The notes under the pieces: model-generated
What the model was told of the DNA's origin: nothing
Database searches by the model: none
The model's input: only the letters and a program-made list of their open reading frames with translations
Translations under genes and position numbers: made by a program
In this document: positions 1 to 5,708 of the stretch, one piece after another
Position numbering within the stretch: the first letter of the stretch is position 1
Layout of the letters: each line of letters starts with the position of its first letter
NCBI GenBank assembly: GCA_030611625.1
Contig: JAUWPK010000236.1
Span: forward strand, 1-6,085
DNA from: Promethearchaeum sp.
GTDB taxonomy: Archaea > Asgardarchaeota > Lokiarchaeia > Sigyniarchaeales > Promethearchaeaceae
Reading direction: 5' to 3'
DNA: 6,085 nt

Positions 1-484
1 ATGTATATGTCGCGTTTGTCAAAAATTCCGATAAATTATCGTTCTTTGCTTCTCTTCTATAAGAAAAATATGTTTGAAAAGATTCTTCAATACTATGGTT
101 CTGAAAAAAATTTAATTGTTCATCAATAAAAACTCGAGATAATAATTGTAATACTGTTTCATCTGTAATATTTTTTCCAATATTATATGATATAGTTCCA
201 TTTTCATATAAATCATCTGTTCCATTTACAGATAGCATTATAGGTATTGTATCTTCAATTTTAATGCCGTTTTTTTCGATTTCATAAGTAATGCAATAAT
301 TCATCTCAATTAAATCTAAGTTGCTTTCTGAACTGGAAAGAGGAGTTGCAATTAAGGGATTGAACGCTTTTTCATTAATAATGTTGGATGTGAAAAAATG
401 GAGAGATAAAATGCTACTTTGAAAAATCATTAAAAATAAAGTAAAATAAATTAGAAATTTGTTTCTTTTTTTCAATACTTCCAT
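1..484 (-). CDS. Secreted sequon-rich protein of unknown function (3' end cut by window edge)
   Basis: An open frame runs from ATG at 484 to the window edge with no stop, giving 161 codons of an incomplete protein. I do not recognise a family. The N-terminus is basic (KKR at residues 5-7), followed by a hydrophobic stretch at about 10-30, which reads as a Sec signal peptide or signal anchor. The rest is polar and carries six N-X-S/T sequons (Asn 87, 95, 105, 129, 150, 157), as expected of an archaeal extracellular glycoprotein. There is one cysteine (64) and no lipobox. The start is uncertain: GAGG directly abuts ATG 484, which is too close for a normal ribosome site, whereas the TTG at 475 lies nine bases from it and would still give a good signal peptide starting LKKRNKF. 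A separate TATA-like element upstream and a T tract after the neighbouring gene suggest its own transcript. It could be a surface protein related in role to the one at 600-1940, but I see no sequence similarity between them. Confidence 0.7.
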   Translation of the reverse strand, partial: MEVLKKRNKFLIYFTLFLMIFQSSILSLHFFTSNIINEKAFNPLIATPLSSSESNLDLIEMNYCITYEIEKNGIKIEDTIPIMLSVNGTDDLYENGTISYNIGKNITDETVLQLLSRVFIDEQLNFFQNHSIEESFQTYFSYRREAKNDNLSEFLTNATYT

Positions 485-518
485 CCTCGTTTAATATTAA
501 TATAATATCAAATAGATT

Positions 519-527
519 TTTTATAAA
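519..527 (-). promoter_or_regulatory. Probable TATA box for the secreted protein at 1-484
   Basis: On the minus strand this reads TTTATAAAA, preceded by an A-rich stretch that could act as BRE. Initiation about 25 bases downstream of its centre would fall near 498, leaving a leader of roughly 14 bases that contains GAGG next to the start. The surrounding DNA is very AT-rich, and a second TATA-like run (TTATATTAA, about 497-505) lies closer to the gene, so the match is suggestive only. Confidence 0.4.
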
Positions 528-560
528 ATTTTTGTTAAACTACGTTTAATGAGATAAAAT

Positions 561-577
561 AGAAATAAAAAAAAAAT
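561..577 (-). terminator. Oligo-T terminator after the surface protein gene
   Basis: About 23 bases beyond the stop codon at 600 the minus strand carries ten consecutive T residues (567-576), followed by further T-rich sequence (TATTTCT). No stable hairpin precedes it. Archaeal RNA polymerase terminates at oligo-T without needing a stem, so this is the likely 3' end of the 600-1940 transcript, separating it from the gene at 1-484. Confidence 0.45.
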
Positions 578-599
578 AGGTTGTTTTTACATCTTTAAA

Positions 600-1940
600 T
601 TATTTTCGATGCTTTACAACCAATGCTGCAATAGAAATTATACCAAATAATCCTACAAGCCAAATTGGAAATCCGGGAATACTAAATGGACTGTTTTCTC
701 CGATCTTACCATTTATAATTTCGTCTTCAGTTGGTGGGTTAACTCCGTCTTGAGCAATTGTATAGGTAATATCAAATGAGATTTCTTCATTATTAAGGTC
801 TGGAGCCCCTTCGATTGCTGTTGTATCTAAAGTAATTCCTACATGTACATATACTGCAAAAGTTTCTAGTGCCCAATCATTATCATATTCCACGGCCATT
901 ACTACAGTTCCAGAATAATCATCGATTCCGGCCTCTGCTAATTCATCTTCGAATTCTTCACCATACGCTTCTTCAAGCAGGTCTGGATCAATTTCACCGA
1001 CATTCCATACAATTCCTACAGATTTTTCATCAACATAAATTTGACTAACACCTGCATCAGCTAATACGGTTTGGAGGGTGCTTGATGTATTAAATGGATC
1101 AATTGGATTTCCTTCATCTAAGTTATACAATAAATCGAACTCGAACATATCTGTTGCATAATCATACATTTCCTCGAAATTCATCTCTGAGGGTAAGAAT
1201 ATTGGTAAACCGTCTATACCACCAAATTCTGGAAATGGATTTTCTGGTTCAAGTGTTCCGTCTGAAAGTTCTGTAAGTTCGTATTCCATCACTGTTCCAT
1301 TCTCATAGTACCATATTCCATTACTACTTACCTGATAAATCTGCATATTGTCCCAATCTGGTTGGAATGCAGGATCTTCGAGCATATCAATCATATCATC
1401 GATTTCTTCTTCAAAATATTCATATTCTGTATCATTCATGTAGTTAACCATAAAATCCTTTGCATCCTCAAGTTTTGCAACAGAAACAATTTCAGGAGTC
1501 TCCCAGCCATTTCCTTCATTCAAGTCGGCTCGGACTGAAGCATTGAATATATCATAATACTGAGTATAGGTTGAATCATCAGAAGAATCTGTCCAATTGT
1601 AAATTTCTGAATACATTTCTGTAAGTTCGTATTGTATCTTGTAATCCACCACCAAGAATTCTTCTAAATCATTCATAAATGCTTCTGAGCTAAAATCTGC
1701 ACTTATTATATCTTCAGCTTCTAGCCAAGTATCCATTTCATCGTAAAATGAACTATCAGCTGTAAAATTGAATACAAAATTCATATTATATTCAAAAGAA
1801 TCACCTTCTGAAACATCATATTCAAAATAGGTATTGTCATAATCATAGCCATAATCTGCTTTTACAGAAACAAGCATGCTAAAAGCCATGCTAAAAAGCA
1901 GTAATAATGCTATTGAAAAGCTAATTTTTTTATTTTTCAT
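600..1940 (-). CDS. Acidic secreted surface protein with PGF-type C-terminal anchor
   Basis: 446 residues from the chosen start. A basic N-terminus (MKNKK) and hydrophobic residues 8-26 form a Sec signal peptide with a likely cut after VKA (26-28). The mature protein is strongly acidic, rich in Tyr, Asp and Glu, lacks cysteine, and has six N-X-S/T sequons (Asn 58, 115, 133, 170, 214, 284). The tail at 418-446 has IPGFP, a hydrophobic helix (about 425-443) and the basic end KHRK. This tripartite form is that of archaeal PGF-CTERM signals and similar Asgard surface-protein tails, so the protein is probably held on the outer membrane face. The central domain is not recognised; it probably binds a ligand or builds part of the cell surface. 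The frame stays open to an ATG at 2006, and an ATG at 1949 is also possible, but the TATA-like element at 1991-1997 predicts transcription from about 1969, and the signal peptide fits 1940 best. It follows an ABC operon on the same strand but appears to have its own promoter. Confidence 0.8.
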   Translation of the reverse strand: MKNKKISFSIALLLLFSMAFSMLVSVKADYGYDYDNTYFEYDVSEGDSFEYNMNFVFNFTADSSFYDEMDTWLEAEDIISADFSSEAFMNDLEEFLVVDYKIQYELTEMYSEIYNWTDSSDDSTYTQYYDIFNASVRADLNEGNGWETPEIVSVAKLEDAKDFMVNYMNDTEYEYFEEEIDDMIDMLEDPAFQPDWDNMQIYQVSSNGIWYYENGTVMEYELTELSDGTLEPENPFPEFGGIDGLPIFLPSEMNFEEMYDYATDMFEFDLLYNLDEGNPIDPFNTSSTLQTVLADAGVSQIYVDEKSVGIVWNVGEIDPDLLEEAYGEEFEDELAEAGIDDYSGTVVMAVEYDNDWALETFAVYVHVGITLDTTAIEGAPDLNNEEISFDITYTIAQDGVNPPTEDEIINGKIGENSPFSIPGFPIWLVGLFGIISIAALVVKHRK

Positions 1941-1990
1941 TTTTATCATCCAATAAAAATCAAATTCTTTCATTGTGAGAGAATTACAAT

Positions 1991-2004
1991 TAATATATTT
2001 TTCC
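1991..2004 (-). promoter_or_regulatory. BRE/TATA promoter of the surface protein gene
   Basis: Minus strand reads GGAAAAA then TATATTA (1997-1991), a purine-rich BRE-like stretch followed by a TATA box. Initiation about 25 bases downstream of the TATA centre falls near 1969. That leaves a leader of about 20 to 30 bases before ATG 1949 or 1940 and excludes the upstream ATG at 2006. The sequence GGATGAT, four bases before ATG 1940, is a poor but usable Shine-Dalgarno match. Confidence 0.5.
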
Positions 2005-2009
2005 ATCTT

Positions 2010-2029
2010 AAAAGTATTCGGGTACTTTT
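2010..2029. repeat. Short dyad (possible operator) upstream of the surface protein promoter
   Basis: AAAAGTA (2010-2016) and TACTTTT (2023-2029) are perfect 7-base inverted arms around TTCGGG. The dyad lies just upstream of the BRE/TATA at 1991-2004, where archaeal activators or repressors often bind. The arms are AT-rich and the spacer is off-centre in composition, so chance is possible. As RNA it would make only a weak stem. Confidence 0.35.
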
Positions 2030-2034
2030 TTATT

Positions 2035-2059
2035 AAAAACTAGAAATAAAGAAAAATAA
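2035..2059 (-). terminator. T-rich terminator of the ABC operon
   Basis: Directly after the TAG stop of the ATPase gene, the minus strand reads as T tracts (TTATTTTTC, TTTATTTC, GTTTTT) without a stem. This fits archaeal oligo-T termination and, with the promoter at 1991-2004, suggests the surface protein is transcribed separately from the transporter, though read-through is possible. Confidence 0.4.
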
Positions 2060-2755
2060 CTAATACAATTGTTTTATTAAGCCTTCTTCAAGAATATAAT
2101 TTGTATCGGTAATTCGTTTAACAGCTGGATTGTGTGAGACAATTAAGATAGATGTATTAAATTGCCTTAAAGTCTGTAGATAGTCTAAAATCTTCTCAGA
2201 ATTCTTAACATCAAGATTTCCGGTAGGTTCATCTAATAAAATCAAAACTGGGTCCATTATCAGAGCTCTTGAAATTGCAACTCGTTGTTGTTCCCCGATG
2301 CTAAGCTGATATGGGAAATTTTTTGCTTTTTTACTTAATCCAAATTTCTCCAATAATTTAGTAGATTTTTCATTCTGATCCTTTTGAGGAATTTTTGCTA
2401 ATGCCAATGGTAGTTCAATATTTTGCTGAACGGTTAAGGTTTGAATAAGATTAAAAGTTTGAAATATAAATCCTAGCTTAAATAGTCGAATTCTGCGCTT
2501 ATCCTTGAAGGAAAGGCTCTTAATATCGATTCCTGATAGGAAATATTCCCCTTCGTTAAAATTATCCAAAAGTCCTATTATATTTAATAGTGTAGATTTA
2601 CCACTTCCGCTGGGACCCATAATACTTACAAATTCTCCTTTTTTGATAGTAAAATCTATCCCTTGTAAAACATTCAATGTTTCTGAAGGAGTGATAAAAA
2701 TTTTAGTTAGATCTTTAATTTCAATAATATTTTCGGGATTTTTTTCATTTTCCAT
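2060..2755 (-). CDS. ABC transporter ATPase, MacB/LolD type
   Basis: 231 residues, the usual length of a stand-alone LolD/MacB-type nucleotide-binding subunit that sits on the inner membrane face and drives the two permeases encoded just upstream. All ATPase motifs are present in order: Walker A GPSGSGKST (47-55), Q-loop glutamine 99 in FIFQTFNLI, signature LSIGEQQR (151-158), Walker B LILLDE with catalytic Glu 176, D-loop GNLD (179-182) and switch histidine 208 in VSHN. The signature departs from LSGGQ at its third and fifth positions (Ile and Glu), but these changes occur in active family members. FQTFNLIQTLTVQQN is typical of the LolD/MacB/FtsE group rather than of solute importers. The start ATG is 20 bases after the stop of permease B, with little Shine-Dalgarno sequence, consistent with one operon. 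Substrate cannot be told from the ATPase. Family call is certain; the specific role is not. Confidence 0.96.
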   Translation of the reverse strand: MENEKNPENIIEIKDLTKIFITPSETLNVLQGIDFTIKKGEFVSIMGPSGSGKSTLLNIIGLLDNFNEGEYFLSGIDIKSLSFKDKRRIRLFKLGFIFQTFNLIQTLTVQQNIELPLALAKIPQKDQNEKSTKLLEKFGLSKKAKNFPYQLSIGEQQRVAISRALIMDPVLILLDEPTGNLDVKNSEKILDYLQTLRQFNTSILIVSHNPAVKRITDTNYILEEGLIKQLY

Positions 2756-2775
2756 AGTGTTTCACATTTCTAAAT

Positions 2776-3930
2776 TTAATATTTCTGTTTTATATCTCCA
2801 AGGTTATATTTTTTTAAAGCAATAAGGGCTGGAATGATTGTAAAAACCAATCCGCATAGAAAAATTATCAGTGAAGTTGATAAAAATATCTTTAAAGGCA
2901 AAGTATTAATTAGCCAATGGGTTTCATTAATAAAAATTGTTATAAATCTGCCTTGACCCAATGATTGTAACATTTTCGTCCAAATTAAAGAAAAACTTAA
3001 AATTGATAATGGTAATCCTAAAACTAATCCAATAGAAATCAAAAAAATTGATTCACTTAGTAATAATCCAATAATTTTTTTTTTTGGAGTGCCCAATATA
3101 ACAAACAAATCGAAATCTTTCTTTTTACTATATACATTTATTGTTTCTATAGAAAATATAAAAATCAATGCAGATATTGTTGAGAAACTGGATAAAACAA
3201 AACTTATGTTATTAATGTAGCTAGATAATCCTCCTTTGATATCATCAATTTCTTCAATAGTTAGGAGATCTAGTTGAGGAAACTCTGTTTCAAAATCTTC
3301 AATAAGGAAGTTTTGCTCCTCGACTTCATTCGGAATAAAAATTACTGATAATTGATTAGGAAGACCGGTCAAATTTTGTAATTTACTCAAATCTACATAG
3401 ATCATTCTATCCAAAATTGAATAACTTGGAGTTGTTGAACCGGTTATTTGAAATGTCTCATTAAAAAATGTCATATTTCCTTCATCTACCCAGAAATCAC
3501 CTACAATAATTTGATTTTGATTTTCCGGCCAAGACCCAGAATCTAATTGCATTTTATCGAATAAAATTGACATATCTTCAAGATTTAAACCTACAATATA
3601 ACTTGGATTAAATGAAGTTATTTCTAAGTTATTAGAAATCAAAAGACAAGGGATAGTGTTAACATTAAATATTTCTTCGATTTCAATCTGGTTATTTTGA
3701 TTTATAGAAGAACTAATAGGAAGAAGTTGAATATAATCTGTCCCGCGCTCGACTATTTGATCGTAATCACTAAATGGAGTAAAGAATGAACTTGAAATTC
3801 GGGAATATTTTTCTGTCATTAAATTGATAACTATCATTCCATTGCATGCTAGAATGATGCCTATAACCATTAGTATAGTTCGACCTTTCTTTTTGGTCAA
3901 GTTATTAATAATATATGAGCGTAATTTCAT
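2776..3930 (-). CDS. FtsX-like ABC permease B (MacB/LolCE type)
   Basis: 384 residues from ATG 3930; a TTG at 3939 would add three. Residue numbers here count from the TTG. Layout is that of the MacB/LolC/LolE family: a short cytoplasmic N-terminus with KKKGR (16-20), TM1 (about 21-41), a large extracellular domain (about 42-244) with the family's GSWPENQNQIIVGD segment (135-148), then TM2 (246-270), a cytoplasmic helix (272-290, KKKDFDLFVILGTPKKK) where the ATPase should dock, TM3 (291-320) and TM4 (350-373). The coupling helix is less canonical than in permease A (LFVILGTPKKK in place of LQAIGMSSTK), and the C-terminal IPALIALKKYNL tail is also divergent, so this is probably the specialised half of a heterodimer. 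The gene lies 27 bases after permease A and 20 before the ATPase. GAAGGGA abuts ATG 3930 and GAGACAG precedes the TTG, so neither start is clearly favoured. Confidence 0.9.
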   Translation of the reverse strand: MKLRSYIINNLTKKKGRTILMVIGIILACNGMIVINLMTEKYSRISSSFFTPFSDYDQIVERGTDYIQLLPISSSINQNNQIEIEEIFNVNTIPCLLISNNLEITSFNPSYIVGLNLEDMSILFDKMQLDSGSWPENQNQIIVGDFWVDEGNMTFFNETFQITGSTTPSYSILDRMIYVDLSKLQNLTGLPNQLSVIFIPNEVEEQNFLIEDFETEFPQLDLLTIEEIDDIKGGLSSYINNISFVLSSFSTISALIFIFSIETINVYSKKKDFDLFVILGTPKKKIIGLLLSESIFLISIGLVLGLPLSILSFSLIWTKMLQSLGQGRFITIFINETHWLINTLPLKIFLSTSLIIFLCGLVFTIIPALIALKKYNLGDIKQKY

Positions 3931-3957
3931 TCCCTTCAACTGTCTCTTATTTTAACT

Positions 3958-5148
3958 TTATTCTTCCTTTCTAAAGCTTTTAACGATACTAACTCGGGCT
4001 GCTTTTATTGATGGATAAATTGCAACAAAAATTCCAATTAATATAGATCCAATAAAAATCTGCCAGTATATTTCACTAGGGATTTTGTCATTCATATTTA
4101 GAGCATATTCCCATGCATTTGTTGATCTTGTAGTATATTCATCCATAAGATAAAATGAATATGAAAAGAAAGCTATTCCTGTAAAAATAGATAGTATATA
4201 TCCTAAAATAGTTATTAGAAGCGTCTGGAGAAAAATTATTAAACCTATTTTCGTTGAAGACATCCCTATTGCTTGGAGCATTCCGAATTCACGCATTTGA
4301 TCTTTTACATTTAACATCATAAGAATAAAAATGAATAGAACGCTGATTGCTAATGGAAATATAGCTAAAATAATTTGTAAGGCATCAAAAATCTTAAAGA
4401 AATTACCCGCAGCTTCATCTAATAATTCTGACCCAATAACCTCTACATATGGATATTCTAATTCAATATCTGACTTAATAGAATTAAATTTATCCGGATC
4501 ACTAAAAATCTCGGCGTCTCCCATAACATAATAAACAGAACAGAAACCTTCCATATCATAAAGTTCTTGAATATCGCCATATTCGATATAAACGAATTTA
4601 TCCAGGAATATCGAATCTGATTCAAGAATTCCCGTAATTTTAAAATCCTTATTCAGTATAGTTATTGAATCATTGACTCCCAATATTCCTCCTCCTGCAT
4701 CAGGTCCTATTACTGTTTCATTTTTGCCTTCTTCTGGCCATGTACCCTCTTTTAACTCGATATCTTTGAGGTAATAATTTATAAGAAATTCGAAATCTAT
4801 ACCTATAATGGTAGTTTTAAAATAATTCTTCTGTGTTTCATTCCCGAAATTTTTGAATATTAAGGCAAATGCATTATTCAACCCTGGAATTTCATCAAAT
4901 ATATCTGAAACATTTTCTGATACCTTCGATTCATACGGAACAATCTGAATTATTGAAGTTCCTTTCGACAAAATCATGAAATTGTTATCCTTAATAAAAA
5001 ACATTCGATTCATTGATGAATTTAGCATTTCAGAATAACTGGTTGTTGCAAAAACCGCACCTAATGCTACACTAAATCCGATAATGCAAGCAATATAACG
5101 AATTTTGTATTTTTTGATAAATGATATGAAGTAATTGGTTAGGTGCAC
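3958..5148 (-). CDS. FtsX-like ABC permease A (MacB/LolCE type)
   Basis: 396 residues, first gene of the ABC operon. TM1 (about 17-37) is followed by a large extracellular MacB-like domain (about 38-255) containing EGTWPEEGKNETVIG (134-148), then TM2 (257-280), the conserved coupling segment VKDQMREFGMLQAIGMSSTK (281-300), TM3 (301-333), an extracellular loop of about 28 residues, TM4 (361-381) and the typical end YPSIKAARVSIVKSFR. These are the hallmarks of the FtsX/MacB/LolC superfamily, whose members change shape outside the membrane rather than form a solute channel. It should pair with permease B and the ATPase. The start is GTG at 5148; an in-frame TGA at 5164-5166 rules out a longer ATG or GTG form, and no other usual start occurs before the membrane helix. 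No Shine-Dalgarno sequence is present, and a TATA-like element about 27 bases upstream suggests a leaderless or nearly leaderless mRNA. Confidence 0.93.
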   Translation of the reverse strand: MHLTNYFISFIKKYKIRYIACIIGFSVALGAVFATTSYSEMLNSSMNRMFFIKDNNFMILSKGTSIIQIVPYESKVSENVSDIFDEIPGLNNAFALIFKNFGNETQKNYFKTTIIGIDFEFLINYYLKDIELKEGTWPEEGKNETVIGPDAGGGILGVNDSITILNKDFKITGILESDSIFLDKFVYIEYGDIQELYDMEGFCSVYYVMGDAEIFSDPDKFNSIKSDIELEYPYVEVIGSELLDEAAGNFFKIFDALQIILAIFPLAISVLFIFILMMLNVKDQMREFGMLQAIGMSSTKIGLIIFLQTLLITILGYILSIFTGIAFFSYSFYLMDEYTTRSTNAWEYALNMNDKIPSEIYWQIFIGSILIGIFVAIYPSIKAARVSIVKSFRKEE

Positions 5149-5151
5149 AAT

Positions 5152-5180
5152 TTTGCTTATATTTCACTTTGCTTATATTT
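5152..5180. repeat. Tandem direct repeat in the divergent promoter region
   Basis: TTTGCTTATATTT occurs at 5152-5164 and again at 5168-5180, identical over 13 bases, separated by CAC (period 16). Each copy contains a TATA-like core readable on either strand. The pair fills much of the 64-base gap between permease A (minus) and the iron-sulfur scaffold (plus). It may be a duplicated promoter or a paired regulator site, or simply a recent tandem duplication. Confidence 0.75.
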
Positions 5181-5183
5181 TTT
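5172..5183 (-). promoter_or_regulatory. Probable promoter of the ABC operon
   Basis: Minus strand reads AAAAAATATAAG: an A-rich BRE-like run then TATAAG, centred about 27 bases before the GTG at 5148. This is the spacing expected when transcription begins at or next to the start codon. The second repeat copy (TATAAG centred near 5159) is too close to serve this start and would initiate inside the gene. Confidence 0.45.
5173..5180 (+). promoter_or_regulatory. Probable TATA box of the iron-sulfur scaffold gene
   Basis: TTATATTT centred near 5176 would start transcription around 5201, giving a leader of about 12 bases with a weak AGAGAT Shine-Dalgarno-like site before ATG 5213. The upstream repeat copy (5157-5164) could give a second start near 5186. 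The same bases can serve the opposite strand, so the two genes may compete for TBP/TFB. Confidence 0.4.
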
Positions 5184-5212
5184 GTTTAATTAATTTACCT
5201 AGAGATTTCCAA

Positions 5213-5677
5213 ATGAAAAATAAAGAAAATAAGGATGAGAAATTTAAGGAATTTGATGATTTTGTTAATGATTTACAAAATACCATTGATGCTAAAGTAC
5301 GCGAAGATTTTTCTACTTATGCTCTTGAACTTGGAAAGAATCCCTACAAATACGGAAAATTACCATCAAATCTAATTTCAGTTCAAAAAAATTGGCGTGG
5401 AAGTTGCGGTGATTCAGTTACTTTTTTTTTGCAAATTGAAAATGATATAATTCAAGACATTAGATATGAAACCGACGGTTGCACAACATCAAGTATTGCA
5501 GCTTCTCAAACTGCTAAAATGGTTGATAAAAAATCAATAAAAGAAGCACTTCAACTCACTGATAAGCAAGTGCTGTCTGCTTTAGGAAATTTTCCTGAGG
5601 ATAATTATCACTGTGCTACTTTATCAGTCACTACATTACATTTAGCAATAAATGATTTTTTGAAATCGAAGAATTAA
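5213..5677 (+). CDS. Iron-sulfur cluster assembly scaffold protein, IscU/NifU N-terminal family
   Basis: 154 residues, slightly longer than typical IscU because of a charged N-terminal extension (about 1-35). The fold's three cluster-binding cysteines are all present: Cys65 in GSCGDS with the conserved Asp67, Cys90 in TDGCTTSS, and Cys134 in HCATLSVTTLHLA. NPYKYGKL (43-50) matches the family's NPxNxG-L entry segment. Proteins of this family receive sulfur from a cysteine desulfurase and iron, build a cluster on these residues in the cytoplasm, and pass it to target proteins. The LPPVK motif used by IscU to bind its HscA chaperone is replaced by NFPEDNY before the third cysteine, as in chaperone-independent relatives. 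The frame is open back to a TTG at 5135, but that extension overlaps the ABC operon start and the promoter repeats, so ATG 5213 is used. No desulfurase gene is visible here. Confidence 0.93.
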   Translation: MKNKENKDEKFKEFDDFVNDLQNTIDAKVREDFSTYALELGKNPYKYGKLPSNLISVQKNWRGSCGDSVTFFLQIENDIIQDIRYETDGCTTSSIAASQTAKMVDKKSIKEALQLTDKQVLSALGNFPEDNYHCATLSVTTLHLAINDFLKSKN

Positions 5678-5680
5678 AAG

Positions 5681-5695
5681 TTTTTTCTGCATTTC
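5681..5695 (+). terminator. Possible T-tract terminator after the scaffold gene
   Basis: Three bases beyond the TAA stop are six T residues (5681-5686) followed by CTGCATTTC. The tract is short for an archaeal terminator and the next gene begins only 31 bases after the stop, so co-transcription of the two plus-strand genes remains possible. Confidence 0.25.
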
Positions 5696-5708
5696 TAAAT
5701 CTATTAAA

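Noticed and set aside
1094..1276. Plus-strand open frame of 60 codons inside the surface protein gene
   Set aside because: It lies opposite a strongly supported gene, has no recognisable domain and no promoter or ribosome site; a shadow frame.
600..1940. Surface protein as a lipoprotein partner of a Lol-like system
   Set aside because: The predicted mature protein has no cysteine, so no lipobox is possible; anchoring must be through the C-terminal tail.
1941..2006. N-terminal extension of the surface protein from ATG 2006
   Set aside because: It would put a non-signal segment before a clean signal peptide and place the TATA-like element at 1991-1997 inside the coding region.
2010..2029. Dyad as a rho-independent hairpin terminator
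   Set aside because: The stem is only seven mostly A-T pairs, and on the minus strand it is followed by AAG rather than a T run; the T tracts lie before it. An operator reading fits better.
2505..2825. Plus-strand open frame of 106 codons across the ATPase start
   Set aside because: Antisense to the conserved Walker A region of the ATPase and to the end of permease B; its composition merely mirrors these genes.
4331..4531. Plus-strand open frame of 66 codons inside permease A
   Set aside because: Antisense shadow of the permease extracellular domain and TM2, with no independent support.
2060..5148. Permeases as cell-division FtsEX or a nutrient importer
   Set aside because: FtsX proper has a smaller extracellular domain and a single permease, and there is no solute-binding protein typical of importers; two MacB/LolCE-like permeases with large extracellular domains fit better.
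5152..5180. Direct repeat as the start of a CRISPR array or an attachment site
   Set aside because: Only two 13-base copies separated by three bases, with no spacers, cas genes, integrase or tRNA nearby.
5135..5212. N-terminal extension of the iron-sulfur scaffold from TTG 5135
   Set aside because: It overlaps the permease A start, translates the promoter repeats into a hydrophobic stretch not expected in a cytoplasmic scaffold, and starts upstream of the predicted transcription starts.
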